This document shows, in pieces, positions 1-4,974 of a stretch of 5,431 nucleotides of DNA. The notes under the pieces were generated by a model, which saw only the letters and a list, made by a program, of their open reading frames with translations, ran no database searches and had not been told where the DNA came from. Location: contig JAGUYV010000258.1 of the NCBI GenBank assembly GCA_020061125.1, forward strand, positions 1 to 5,431. Direction: 5' to 3'. This stretch comes from a bacterium. GTDB lineage: Bacteria; UBP15; UBA6099; DSWB01. Made by a program: the position numbers and the translations under genes. How positions within the stretch are numbered: position 1 is the first letter of the stretch; every line of letters begins with the position of its first letter.

Positions 1-208
1 GCAGGACCGTGCCCACGATGGCGGGCCAGATGCCGCCCTCGGCGCCGCCCTTGCGCGGCATTTCAAACAGGAACTCACGGCTGATGGCCGGTGCGCCGTG
101 AATGACGATGTCGAAAATGACGTATCCCACCACAAGAACCATGAAGTACATCACGGCCCTCATGGCCCACGGTGTTGCGGTTTCAATCATGCGGCGTTTT
201 GCGGTCAT
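1..208 (-). CDS. pstA: Phosphate ABC transporter permease PstA (N-terminal part; runs off left edge)
   Basis: PstA is one of the two inner-membrane permease subunits of the high-affinity PstSCAB phosphate importer. Only the first 69 codons are in the window and the frame is open to base 1. The protein starts MTAKRRMIETATPWAMR and has one hydrophobic segment at about residues 17-37 (MYFMVLVVGYVIFDIVI). A periplasmic stretch follows, with the MPRKGGAEGGIWPAIVGT region typical of PstA (family pattern: a Pro, then GGI, then a GT leading into the next membrane segment). The ATG overlaps the pstC stop in an ATGA tetranucleotide, so translation is probably coupled to pstC. A second in-frame ATG lies at codon 7, but the overlap favours the first. 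Identification rests on the N-terminal sequence plus its position directly after pstS and pstC. The core EAA loop that contacts PstB is outside the window. Confidence 0.9.
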   Translation of the reverse strand, partial: MTAKRRMIETATPWAMRAVMYFMVLVVGYVIFDIVIHGAPAISREFLFEMPRKGGAEGGIWPAIVGTVL

Positions 209-1131
209 GCGCGGAACATCCTGTATTTCGCCAGCACGCGTTGCGCGGCGATGTTCAGTACGAAGGTAAAAAGCAACAGCACGATGCCGACCCAGAACAG
301 GGCGCGGTAGTGCGCGCTGCCAAACGCCACCTCGCCCATTTCACCGGCGATGGTGGCGGTCATGGTGCGCACGGACTCGAACGGGGACAGAGTCACAAGC
401 GCGGCATTGCCCGTAACCATCATCACGGCCATGGTCTCGCCCACCACGCGGCCGATGCCGAGCATGACCGCGGCCACGATGCCGCTCAAAGCCGCGGGCA
501 CGATCACTTTCCAGATGGTCTGCACACGGCTGGCCCCGAGCGCAAGGGACGCCTGTTTATACGACTCCGGCACGCTGCGTATCGCATCCTCGGAAATCGT
601 CACGATTGTGGGCACGGCCATGAGCGCCAGCACGATTGCGCCCGTGAGCGCCACCAGGCCGCTGTTCAACCCGAACAGGCTCTTGAGGCGCGGCGCAATC
701 ACAATCAATCCGAAAAACCCGATCACCACCGAGGGAATGCCCGCCAGCAGTTCTATGAACGGCTTGAAAAACGCGCGCTCGGGGTCCGCGGCGATTTCGG
801 ACAGGTAAACAGCTCCGCACACGCCGAACGGCACGGCGATGATCGTGGCGAGAATGGTGACGAGCAGCGACCCGGTGACGAGCGGCAGGAGACCGAACAC
901 CTGCTCCTGAAACGAAACCGGGGACCAGCGCTGCGCCGCAAGCGCGCCCAGGCCCGGTTCCGCGGCAAAGGGCGCGGCTTCCTTGGCGTTGAACAGAAAG
1001 ATCAGAACCACTATCAGGATGCAGGTTGACGCCGCGCCCGTGAGCAGAACCTGCACGGCTTTTTCTCCCCAGCGGCGTTTCCCGCGTTTATTTGCCGTCA
1101 TGTTACCGTTTCCCGCTTTGTTCCGGTTCAC
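205..1131 (-). CDS. pstC: Phosphate ABC transporter permease PstC
   Basis: PstC is the partner permease of PstA in the phosphate importer. From the GTG at 1131 it is 308 residues, the normal PstC size. Hydrophobic segments lie near residues 27-47, 79-101, 121-147, 156-178, 212-238 and 278-298, giving the expected six-helix layout. The cytoplasmic EAA-type loop that docks on the ATPase PstB is at about 181-218 (EDAIRSVPESYKQASLALGA, then a basic stretch ending in VPAALSGI). It is followed by the conserved GRVVGETMAVMMVTGN region. The start is uncertain. The GTG overlaps the pstS stop in a GTGA tetranucleotide and implies coupling. An ATG at 1101 would give 298 residues beginning MTANKRGKRRWGEK, with only a weak purine stretch (GCGGGAAA) upstream. 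Either way the basic N-terminus precedes helix 1. The downstream end overlaps pstA by 4 bp. Confidence 0.95.
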   Translation of the reverse strand: MNRNKAGNGNMTANKRGKRRWGEKAVQVLLTGAASTCILIVVLIFLFNAKEAAPFAAEPGLGALAAQRWSPVSFQEQVFGLLPLVTGSLLVTILATIIAVPFGVCGAVYLSEIAADPERAFFKPFIELLAGIPSVVIGFFGLIVIAPRLKSLFGLNSGLVALTGAIVLALMAVPTIVTISEDAIRSVPESYKQASLALGASRVQTIWKVIVPAALSGIVAAVMLGIGRVVGETMAVMMVTGNAALVTLSPFESVRTMTATIAGEMGEVAFGSAHYRALFWVGIVLLLFTFVLNIAAQRVLAKYRMFRA

Positions 1132-1988
1132 TTAAGCGTCACATAGCCCTGCTCACGAACAATGGCCTGCCCTTTTTCTCCAAGACAGAAATCAACGAAC
1201 TTTTTAACATTGCCCTGCGGCTCCCCGTTGGTGTACAGATGCAGAGGCCTCGCGATGGGATAGGAACCGTCAAGCACATTGGCCTCGTTTGCTTCCACAC
1301 CGTCCACGCGCAGAACTTTCACCTTGCCGCCAGCCTGTTCCGCATACCCCAGGCCCACATAGCCGACGGCCCATTCGTCCTGCGACACGGACTGGATGAT
1401 GCCGCTGGTGGCGGGCATGAGGCGCACGCTCGCCGCGTAATCCTGTTTGTCCAGCACATGTTCCTGGAAAAACACATAGGTGCCGGAGCTGGACTCGCGT
1501 GACAGAACCGTGATCTTCGCATCCGGGCCTCCCACCTGGTTCCAGTTGGTTGCTTCTCCAGTGTAAATTTGGCGGAGTTGTTCGGTGGTCAAATCTTCAA
1601 TCGGGCTTTGAGGATTTATGACGATGGCGATGCCGTCGCGCGCCACCGTGAATTCTTTGGGTTCAACGCCCTTGGCTTTGGCCTGCTCGATTTCCTCGGG
1701 CTTGATGTCGCGGGACGAAGCGCAGATGTCCGTGGTTCCGTTGATGAGTGCTGCAATGCCGGTGCCCGAGCCGCCGCCGGTCACGGCTGTTTGCACGCCC
1801 TTGTTTTCCTTCATGAACTCCTCGGCCCAGGAGCTTGCCAGATGCACCATGGTGTCCGAGCCTTTAATCTGAATGATGGATTTGTCCGCGCCCCCGGCGC
1901 CTTTGTTCCCTCGGGAACACCCCGCGAAAGCCGCCGCAAACAGCACAACCGCCAGCATGCTCCATGCCCCCGTTTTTCCGCCAGCCAT
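1128..1988 (-). CDS. pstS: Phosphate-binding lipoprotein PstS
   Basis: PstS captures inorganic phosphate outside the inner membrane and delivers it to PstC/PstA. From the ATG at 1988 the protein is 286 residues. It has a short basic N-terminus, a hydrophobic core (residues 9-22) and a lipobox FAGC with the lipidated cysteine at residue 24, followed by a Gly/Lys-rich linker, so it is probably membrane-anchored. PstS-type ligand-binding motifs are in order: GSDTM (43-47), the glycine loop TGGGSGTGIA (70-79), SSRDI (91-95), ARDGIAIV (116-123) and the Ser-rich SRESSSGTY (163-171). An ATG two codons upstream (1994) is only 1 nt from the AAGGAG site. The ATG at 1988 has a 7-nt spacer and is preferred. 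This is the first gene of the minus-strand operon, and its stop overlaps the pstC GTG. Phosphate-starvation control by PhoB/PhoR would be usual for the family; a candidate operator lies upstream. Confidence 0.96.
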   Translation of the reverse strand: MAGGKTGAWSMLAVVLFAAAFAGCSRGNKGAGGADKSIIQIKGSDTMVHLASSWAEEFMKENKGVQTAVTGGGSGTGIAALINGTTDICASSRDIKPEEIEQAKAKGVEPKEFTVARDGIAIVINPQSPIEDLTTEQLRQIYTGEATNWNQVGGPDAKITVLSRESSSGTYVFFQEHVLDKQDYAASVRLMPATSGIIQSVSQDEWAVGYVGLGYAEQAGGKVKVLRVDGVEANEANVLDGSYPIARPLHLYTNGEPQGNVKKFVDFCLGEKGQAIVREQGYVTLK

Positions 1989-1995
1989 TTTCATG

Positions 1996-2001
1996 CTCCT
2001 T
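1996..2001 (-). promoter_or_regulatory. Ribosome binding site of pstS (decides the start)
   Basis: On the minus strand AAGGAG sits 7 nt before the ATG at 1988 but only 1 nt before the ATG at 1994. A 1-nt spacer is too short for normal initiation, so the second ATG is the likelier start. The protein then begins MAGGKTGAW, shortening the leader by two residues without affecting the signal peptide. Confidence 0.75.
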
Positions 2002-2225
2002 TTTGAATGGAATTTTTCGGATCCTCAATAGCGCTGTATATTCAGCCGCACGCAATGTTCATGTTTTCTGTAATTGTTCTGCTCATTTCTTTGCTCAAAT
2101 TGATTATCAAAAACGATTGTTAAATGATTATTAGTTCACAGTGAGTATCAGGTAATTTATTTTGCGCATTCGATTGCCCATGCTGTCTGCATGCGCAGGT
2201 TCGATGTACTATTTTGAAGCGGCGC
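2002..2225. other. AT-rich divergent intergenic region between pstS and tetR
   Basis: This stretch separates the minus-strand pst operon from the plus-strand tetR unit and is markedly richer in A/T than the flanking genes. The tetR frame stays open back to a TTG at 2162. The residues encoded there lie ahead of the normal TetR N-terminus, and the tetR promoter lies downstream of that TTG, so I read it as non-coding. It holds the candidate Pho-box array at 2102-2141. On the minus strand a weak TTGCGT (2055-2050) and GCTATT (2032-2027) lie 17 bp apart and could be a basal pstS promoter, but the match is poor. I see no RNA gene or terminator hairpin here. Confidence 0.5.
2102..2141 (-). promoter_or_regulatory. 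Candidate degenerate Pho-box (PhoB operator) array upstream of pstS
   Basis: Read on the minus strand towards pstS, four heptamers follow each other at an exact 11-bp period: CTGTGAA, TAATCAT, CAATCGT and GATAATC. The 4-bp spacers CTAA, TTAA and TTTT are all A/T. The known PhoB box is a direct repeat of CTGTCAT-like heptamers with 4-bp A/T spacers, so period, spacer composition and location match. The heptamers themselves are degenerate: the first matches 5 of 7 positions, the next two about 4 of 7, and the fourth hardly at all. A GATAAT (2108-2103, minus strand) inside the array could serve as a -10 element, but its distance from the heptamers is not the textbook one. Regulation by PhoB is an inference from these features and from the gene downstream. 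Confidence 0.35.
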
Positions 2226-2254
2226 TTGACAAAAGTCCGATTATCCATTATTTT
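2226..2254 (+). promoter_or_regulatory. Sigma70-type promoter of the tetR-aminotransferase unit
   Basis: A perfect -35 hexamer TTGACA (2226-2231) is followed after a 17-bp spacer by TATTTT (2249-2254, 4 of 6 matches to TATAAT). Transcription would start at about 2260-2263, immediately before the ATG at 2264. The tetR message would then be leaderless or nearly so. The -10 is overlapped by the left arm of the palindrome at 2252-2277, so a bound repressor would directly block RNA polymerase. Confidence 0.65.
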
Positions 2255-2277
2255 TGGACTGATATGTCAGTCCAAAA
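2252..2277. promoter_or_regulatory. Perfect 11-bp palindrome, probable TetR autoregulatory operator spanning the start codon
   Basis: The left arm TTTTGGACTGA (2252-2262) and right arm TCAGTCCAAAA (2267-2277) are exact inverse complements, separated by the 4-bp spacer TATG. The spacer contains the tetR initiation codon (ATG 2264-2266). The left arm overlaps the -10 hexamer and the predicted transcription start. TetR-family dimers typically bind inverted repeats of about this size within their own promoter, so autorepression is the simplest reading. If transcription instead began further upstream, the same bases would form an mRNA hairpin with the AUG in a 4-nt loop, hiding the start. I saw no second full copy of the palindrome in the window, only isolated GGACTG half-sites inside genes. 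Confidence 0.75.
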
Positions 2278-2923
2278 TGGCGCGAACAAAAAGGATCAGA
2301 AAAGAAAGGCTTTTCTGGAAGCCGCGAGAAAAATATTTTCCGAAAAAGGCTTCCAGTCGGCCAATGTCACCGACATTGTGTCCGAGGTGAGGTCCGGGCA
2401 GGGAACTTTCTATTACCATTTCAAGGACAAACAGGCAATCTTCGACGAACTGATGATCGGGTTTGTGGACAAGCTGCTCACGGCTCTGGCCGAGAATCAG
2501 GCGCGCTCGGCCGGGCGTCTGGCCCTGGCGAACCGGGAACTGGCCATCGAAAACGCGCGCCGCATCGCCGCCGTGTACATGGAAAACATGGATCTGGCCA
2601 CCCTCTTCTTCAGGGAATCGCGATATGTGGGCGGAACCGCCATGCAGCGCATCGAGCAGTTGTACACCATCATTTTTTCACAAATCGAGGCGGGACTGGC
2701 CGAGGGCCAGGCGCTTGGACTGGTGCGCGCGGACCTGGACCCGCGCATCGCGGCCCGGTGCTTTGCGGGAGCGGCCGAATGCGTAATTCAGCAGGAACTG
2801 CGCGCCGACGGCCCCCGGGACCTGGATCATATCGCCACGCAAATCGTGGATTTCCAGTCGCTTGGCGTTCTGGCCCCCGCGCCGCGCGAAGCGCACGCTG
2901 AAAAACATGTGTCCGGTTCCTGA
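2264..2923 (+). CDS. TetR/AcrR-family transcriptional regulator
   Basis: This is a 219-residue one-component repressor of normal TetR length. The N-terminal DNA-binding domain covers about residues 11-60. Helix 1 is at KDQKRKAFLEAARKIFSEKG, and the helix-turn-helix at about 33-52 (ANVTDIVSEVRSGQGTFYYH) ends in the hallmark TFYYHFKDKQAIFDEL. The remaining residues form a mostly helical ligand/dimer domain that I cannot assign to a known inducer class. The start at 2264 is chosen because the promoter and palindrome sit right there and helix 1 begins about 10 residues later, as is usual for the family. Longer frames from 2204 or 2162 would add a non-family N-terminus and lie upstream of the promoter. 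There is no strong SD (only GGA 5 nt upstream), consistent with a leaderless message. The aminotransferase follows after 47 bp with no terminator between, so it is a likely co-transcribed target. Confidence 0.93.
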   Translation: MSVQNGANKKDQKRKAFLEAARKIFSEKGFQSANVTDIVSEVRSGQGTFYYHFKDKQAIFDELMIGFVDKLLTALAENQARSAGRLALANRELAIENARRIAAVYMENMDLATLFFRESRYVGGTAMQRIEQLYTIIFSQIEAGLAEGQALGLVRADLDPRIAARCFAGAAECVIQQELRADGPRDLDHIATQIVDFQSLGVLAPAPREAHAEKHVSGS

Positions 2924-2958
2924 CGCATGAGAGCATATTTCAGAACCATAAAACAGAC

Positions 2959-2965
2959 GAGGTGA
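2959..2965 (+). promoter_or_regulatory. Strong ribosome binding site of the aminotransferase (decides the start)
   Basis: GAGGTGA is a 7-base perfect complement to the 16S anti-SD core and lies 5 nt before the ATG at 2971. An in-frame GTG at 2962 falls inside this site and would have no SD of its own, so the ATG at 2971 is the start. The strong site contrasts with the near absence of an SD for tetR upstream, suggesting more enzyme than repressor is made per transcript. Confidence 0.85.
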
Positions 2966-2970
2966 GCGTA

Positions 2971-4266
2971 ATGCCCAGCACAGCGAAAACCGTACCCGAT
3001 GGCATCCACACCATGTGGCCCATCATTACGGAAGATGACAAAAAGCAGGTTATGGAAAGCCTGGAGTCGCGGATACTCACCGGCCCCTACGGGCCGCAGC
3101 TCCGGGGCGCGGAAACCGAATTCGCGCAATGGGTGGGCGCAAAGCACTGCCTCATGACCAACAGCGGCACCGCGGCCCTGCACATGGCGGTCGAGGCCGC
3201 GCAGGTCGGACCGGGAGACGAGGTCATCCTGCCCTCGTTCACCTTCCTGGCCACGGCCTTGGCCGTGCTGCACAACAACGCCGTACCCGTGTTCGTGGAC
3301 ATAGACCCGGACACATTCAATATTGACCCCTCCAAAATCAAAGCGAAAATCACGCCCCGGACCAAAGCGGTCATCGCCGTACACCTTCACGGCCTGTGCG
3401 CGGACATAGATCCCATCAAGGAAATCTGCGCCAGACACAATCTGCTGCTCATCGAGGACGCGGCCCAGGCCCACGGCGCCACCTACAAGGGGCGCAAGGC
3501 GGGCACGCTCGGGGACATGGCCATCTTCAGCGTGCAGGCCAGTAAGAACCTGCCCTGCGGCGAGGGAGGCTTTTTCGTGACCAGCAACGACGCCCTGGCG
3601 GACCGCGCCAATAAAATGCGATTGTTCGGCCAGGACGCCAGCTTCGAGGATGAAAAACTCATCAACCTCAATTGGCCCATTGACCGGTTCCGCGGGTTCG
3701 AGTCCATCATGGGCGGCTGGCAGTATCTGCCCGGGGAGCTGCCCGCGGCGCTCACGCGCTCACAGTTGCGCGCCCTGGACGCGCACAATGAAAACGCGCG
3801 CCGAAACGGCCGTTTTCTCACGGAACAGCTCAAGGATGTGCCCGGCCTGATCCCGCCGCGCATCCCCGCGGACCGCGAGACCGTGTACCACAAGTTTCGT
3901 CTGCGTCTGGACCCCGCCGCGGCGGGCGTGGATGCGCCGCCCGCGGTGTTTCGCGACAAAGTGCTGGCCGCGCTCCAGGCAGAGGGCGTGGAGTGCTGCC
4001 TCTGGGAGACCAAGCCCCTGCCCCTTCAGAAATACTTCGCCGAGCAGACCGGCTACGGCCGCGGGTGTCCTTACAACTGCGCGCACAGAAGCGAACCCGC
4101 GCCCAAGCCGCAGCCCGAAGATTACGCAAACGCCAAATCTCTTCTCGACTCCTCCCTGGTGCTCGGCTCCCATTCCTACCCCATCATCGCGCAGAGCATC
4201 GAAGTCATGGAATACTATGTCAAAGCCATCAAAAAGGTGTTTTCGGGAGTCAAAAACCTGTTCTGA
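2971..4266 (+). CDS. DegT/DnrJ/EryC1/StrS-family PLP-dependent aminotransferase
   Basis: This is a 431-residue fold-type I PLP enzyme of the sugar/cyclitol aminotransferase family. Members transfer an amino group, usually from glutamate or glutamine, to keto-sugars or cyclic ketones. Motifs in order: TGPYGPQLRGAE (37-48), the PLP-phosphate loop MTNSGTAALHMA (62-73), PSFTFLATA (88-96), PVFVDIDPDTFNID (106-119), EDAAQAHGA (162-170; Asp163 for the pyridine nitrogen, Gln166 over the ring) and FSVQASKNLPCGEGG (186-200) with the Schiff-base lysine Lys192. A Gln rather than His at 166, the GEGG and a C-terminal GCPYNC (365-370) recall the AHBA synthase/scyllo-inosose aminotransferase branch more than ArnB-type enzymes; this is a motif impression only. 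No sugar-nucleotide or antibiotic biosynthesis genes are nearby, so the substrate is unknown. The gene follows tetR by 47 bp and ends at a terminator 34 bp downstream. Confidence 0.92.
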   Translation: MPSTAKTVPDGIHTMWPIITEDDKKQVMESLESRILTGPYGPQLRGAETEFAQWVGAKHCLMTNSGTAALHMAVEAAQVGPGDEVILPSFTFLATALAVLHNNAVPVFVDIDPDTFNIDPSKIKAKITPRTKAVIAVHLHGLCADIDPIKEICARHNLLLIEDAAQAHGATYKGRKAGTLGDMAIFSVQASKNLPCGEGGFFVTSNDALADRANKMRLFGQDASFEDEKLINLNWPIDRFRGFESIMGGWQYLPGELPAALTRSQLRALDAHNENARRNGRFLTEQLKDVPGLIPPRIPADRETVYHKFRLRLDPAAAGVDAPPAVFRDKVLAALQAEGVECCLWETKPLPLQKYFAEQTGYGRGCPYNCAHRSEPAPKPQPEDYANAKSLLDSSLVLGSHSYPIIAQSIEVMEYYVKAIKKVFSGVKNLF

Positions 4267-4300
4267 AGCCAGCTCATAGTTCCATTAACTTTGCGAAAGC

Positions 4301-4336
4301 GCGGCGGTCCCTCACGGGGCCGCCGCTGTTTTCTTT
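4301..4336 (+). terminator. Rho-independent terminator after the tetR-aminotransferase unit
   Basis: GCGGCGGTCCC (4301-4311) pairs with GGGGCCGCCGC (4316-4326) in an 11-bp, very GC-rich stem with one G-T wobble and a TCAC loop. It is followed by the T-rich tail TGTTTTCTTT. It lies 34 bp after the aminotransferase stop, and no comparable A-rich run precedes the stem, so it acts mainly on rightward transcripts. It separates the repressor/aminotransferase unit from the peroxiredoxin/antiporter unit. Confidence 0.9.
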
Positions 4337-4365
4337 GCCCTGAAATCCCACGGCGCTCCGCACGG

Positions 4366-4371
4366 TATAAA
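4366..4371 (+). promoter_or_regulatory. Possible -10 element for the peroxiredoxin-antiporter unit
   Basis: TATAAA sits in the AT-rich run TATAAAATATT between the terminator and the peroxiredoxin start. It would give a leader of about 33 nt containing the good SD. At a 17-bp spacing I find no recognisable -35 (the bases are AAATCC). The nearest TTGCCC (4335-4340) is 25 bp away, so a promoter is expected here but only half of it is visible. An activator-dependent or non-sigma70 promoter is possible. Confidence 0.35.
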
Positions 4372-4396
4372 ATATTGAAAGACCAAAATTCTGCAC

Positions 4397-4402
4397 GGGA
4401 GG
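4397..4402 (+). promoter_or_regulatory. Ribosome binding site of the peroxiredoxin-like gene
   Basis: GGGAGG lies 8 nt before the ATG at 4411. It fixes the start there rather than at the in-frame TTG at 4291, which lies before the terminator hairpin and would translate through it. Confidence 0.85.
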
Positions 4403-4410
4403 CATTCGTC

Positions 4411-4953
4411 ATGTCCTCGAAAACAAAACTCAAGGCCGGCATGCAGGCGCCGGATTTCACGGTCGCGGACGCAAACGGACGGGAATACAGCCTTGGACAA
4501 CTGCGCGGCAGCAAGAGCGCGGTGCTGGTGTTTCTGCGCTACGCGGGCTGTCCCATCTGCCAGTTGTCGCTTCAGCAACTCAAGAACGCGCATGCGGAAT
4601 TCGAGGCGCGCAACGCGCAGGTCATGGCGTTCGTGCAGAGTCCGGCGCAGACCGTGCTCCAGAGCGGCGATGTGAGCGCGTTTCCATTTCCCATCATTCC
4701 GGATCCGGACGAGCGCATCTACAAGCTGTTCGGAGTGGGCAGCGGCGGACTGGGCGCGCTGCTCGCGCCCCGCACCCTGCAACGCGGCATTCAGGCCACT
4801 CTCAAAGGCCACAGGCAGGGCAAAATGGAAGGCAACACCTGGCAGCTTCCCGGCGATTTCATCGTGGACCCGCAGGGCGTTCTCAAACTCGCCCGCATGG
4901 GCCGGGACATGGGCGACAATTTGAGTCCGGACAAGCTGCTCTCCTATCTCTGA
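4411..4953 (+). CDS. Peroxiredoxin-like protein (AhpC/TSA family, CPxC type)
   Basis: This is a 180-residue thioredoxin-fold protein, predicted cytoplasmic (no signal peptide). The N-terminus has the typical peroxiredoxin entry, KAGMQAPDFTVADANGREYSL (8-28). The beta strand AVLVFLRYAGCPICQLSLQQL (38-58) follows, with the redox pair Cys47 and Cys50, and the C-terminal half has the conserved LPGDFIVDPQGVL turn. A canonical peroxiredoxin has Thr or Ser three residues before the peroxidatic Cys; here the position is Tyr44. The centre is a CPxC pair, as in the AhpC-TSA_2/PRXL2-like group, so it may be a thiol peroxidase or a thiol-disulfide oxidoreductase. A segment at about 104-135 (KLFGVGSGGLGALLAP onward) is longer than in small peroxiredoxins. 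It is probably the first gene of a transcript continuing into the antiporter 21 bp downstream. Confidence 0.85.
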   Translation: MSSKTKLKAGMQAPDFTVADANGREYSLGQLRGSKSAVLVFLRYAGCPICQLSLQQLKNAHAEFEARNAQVMAFVQSPAQTVLQSGDVSAFPFPIIPDPDERIYKLFGVGSGGLGALLAPRTLQRGIQATLKGHRQGKMEGNTWQLPGDFIVDPQGVLKLARMGRDMGDNLSPDKLLSYL

Positions 4954-4974
4954 AGATTCGGACATCCGTATTCA

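Noticed and set aside
172-1029. Long plus-strand open frame (285 codons) opposite pstC
   Set aside because: It is the complement of a clear pstC gene. Its translation is full of His, Arg and Gly as expected from the reverse of a hydrophobic GC-rich gene, and it shows no domain motif or SD.
1569-2006. Plus-strand open frame opposite the 5' part of pstS
   Set aside because: It lies entirely antisense to pstS, with low-complexity composition and no recognisable family; pstS has clear ligand-binding motifs.
2068-2085. CTGTAAT and CTGCTCA at 11-bp spacing on the plus strand, as an alternative Pho box
   Set aside because: The second heptamer matches CTGTCAT at only the first three bases, and the orientation faces away from pstS; weaker than the array at 2102-2141.
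2101-2131. Fur-box-like TGATTATCA and TGATTAT repeats
   Set aside because: The AT-rich elements resemble parts of the GATAAT hexamers, but they are not arranged as a 19-bp Fur palindrome, and the flanking genes concern phosphate and an aminotransferase rather than iron.
2162-2263. Longer tetR with a TTG start, adding 34 residues at the N-terminus
   Set aside because: The extension precedes the normal TetR N-terminus and lies upstream of or across the TTGACA promoter; no SD is associated with the TTG.
2827-3474. Minus-strand frame (215 codons) opposite the tetR end and the aminotransferase start
   Set aside because: It runs antisense across two well-supported genes and their intergenic gap, and has no domain signature.
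4312-4965. Minus-strand frame (217 codons) opposite the peroxiredoxin-like gene
   Set aside because: It would end inside the terminator hairpin and is the complement of a gene with a clear CPxC active site and SD; composition is typical of a shadow frame.
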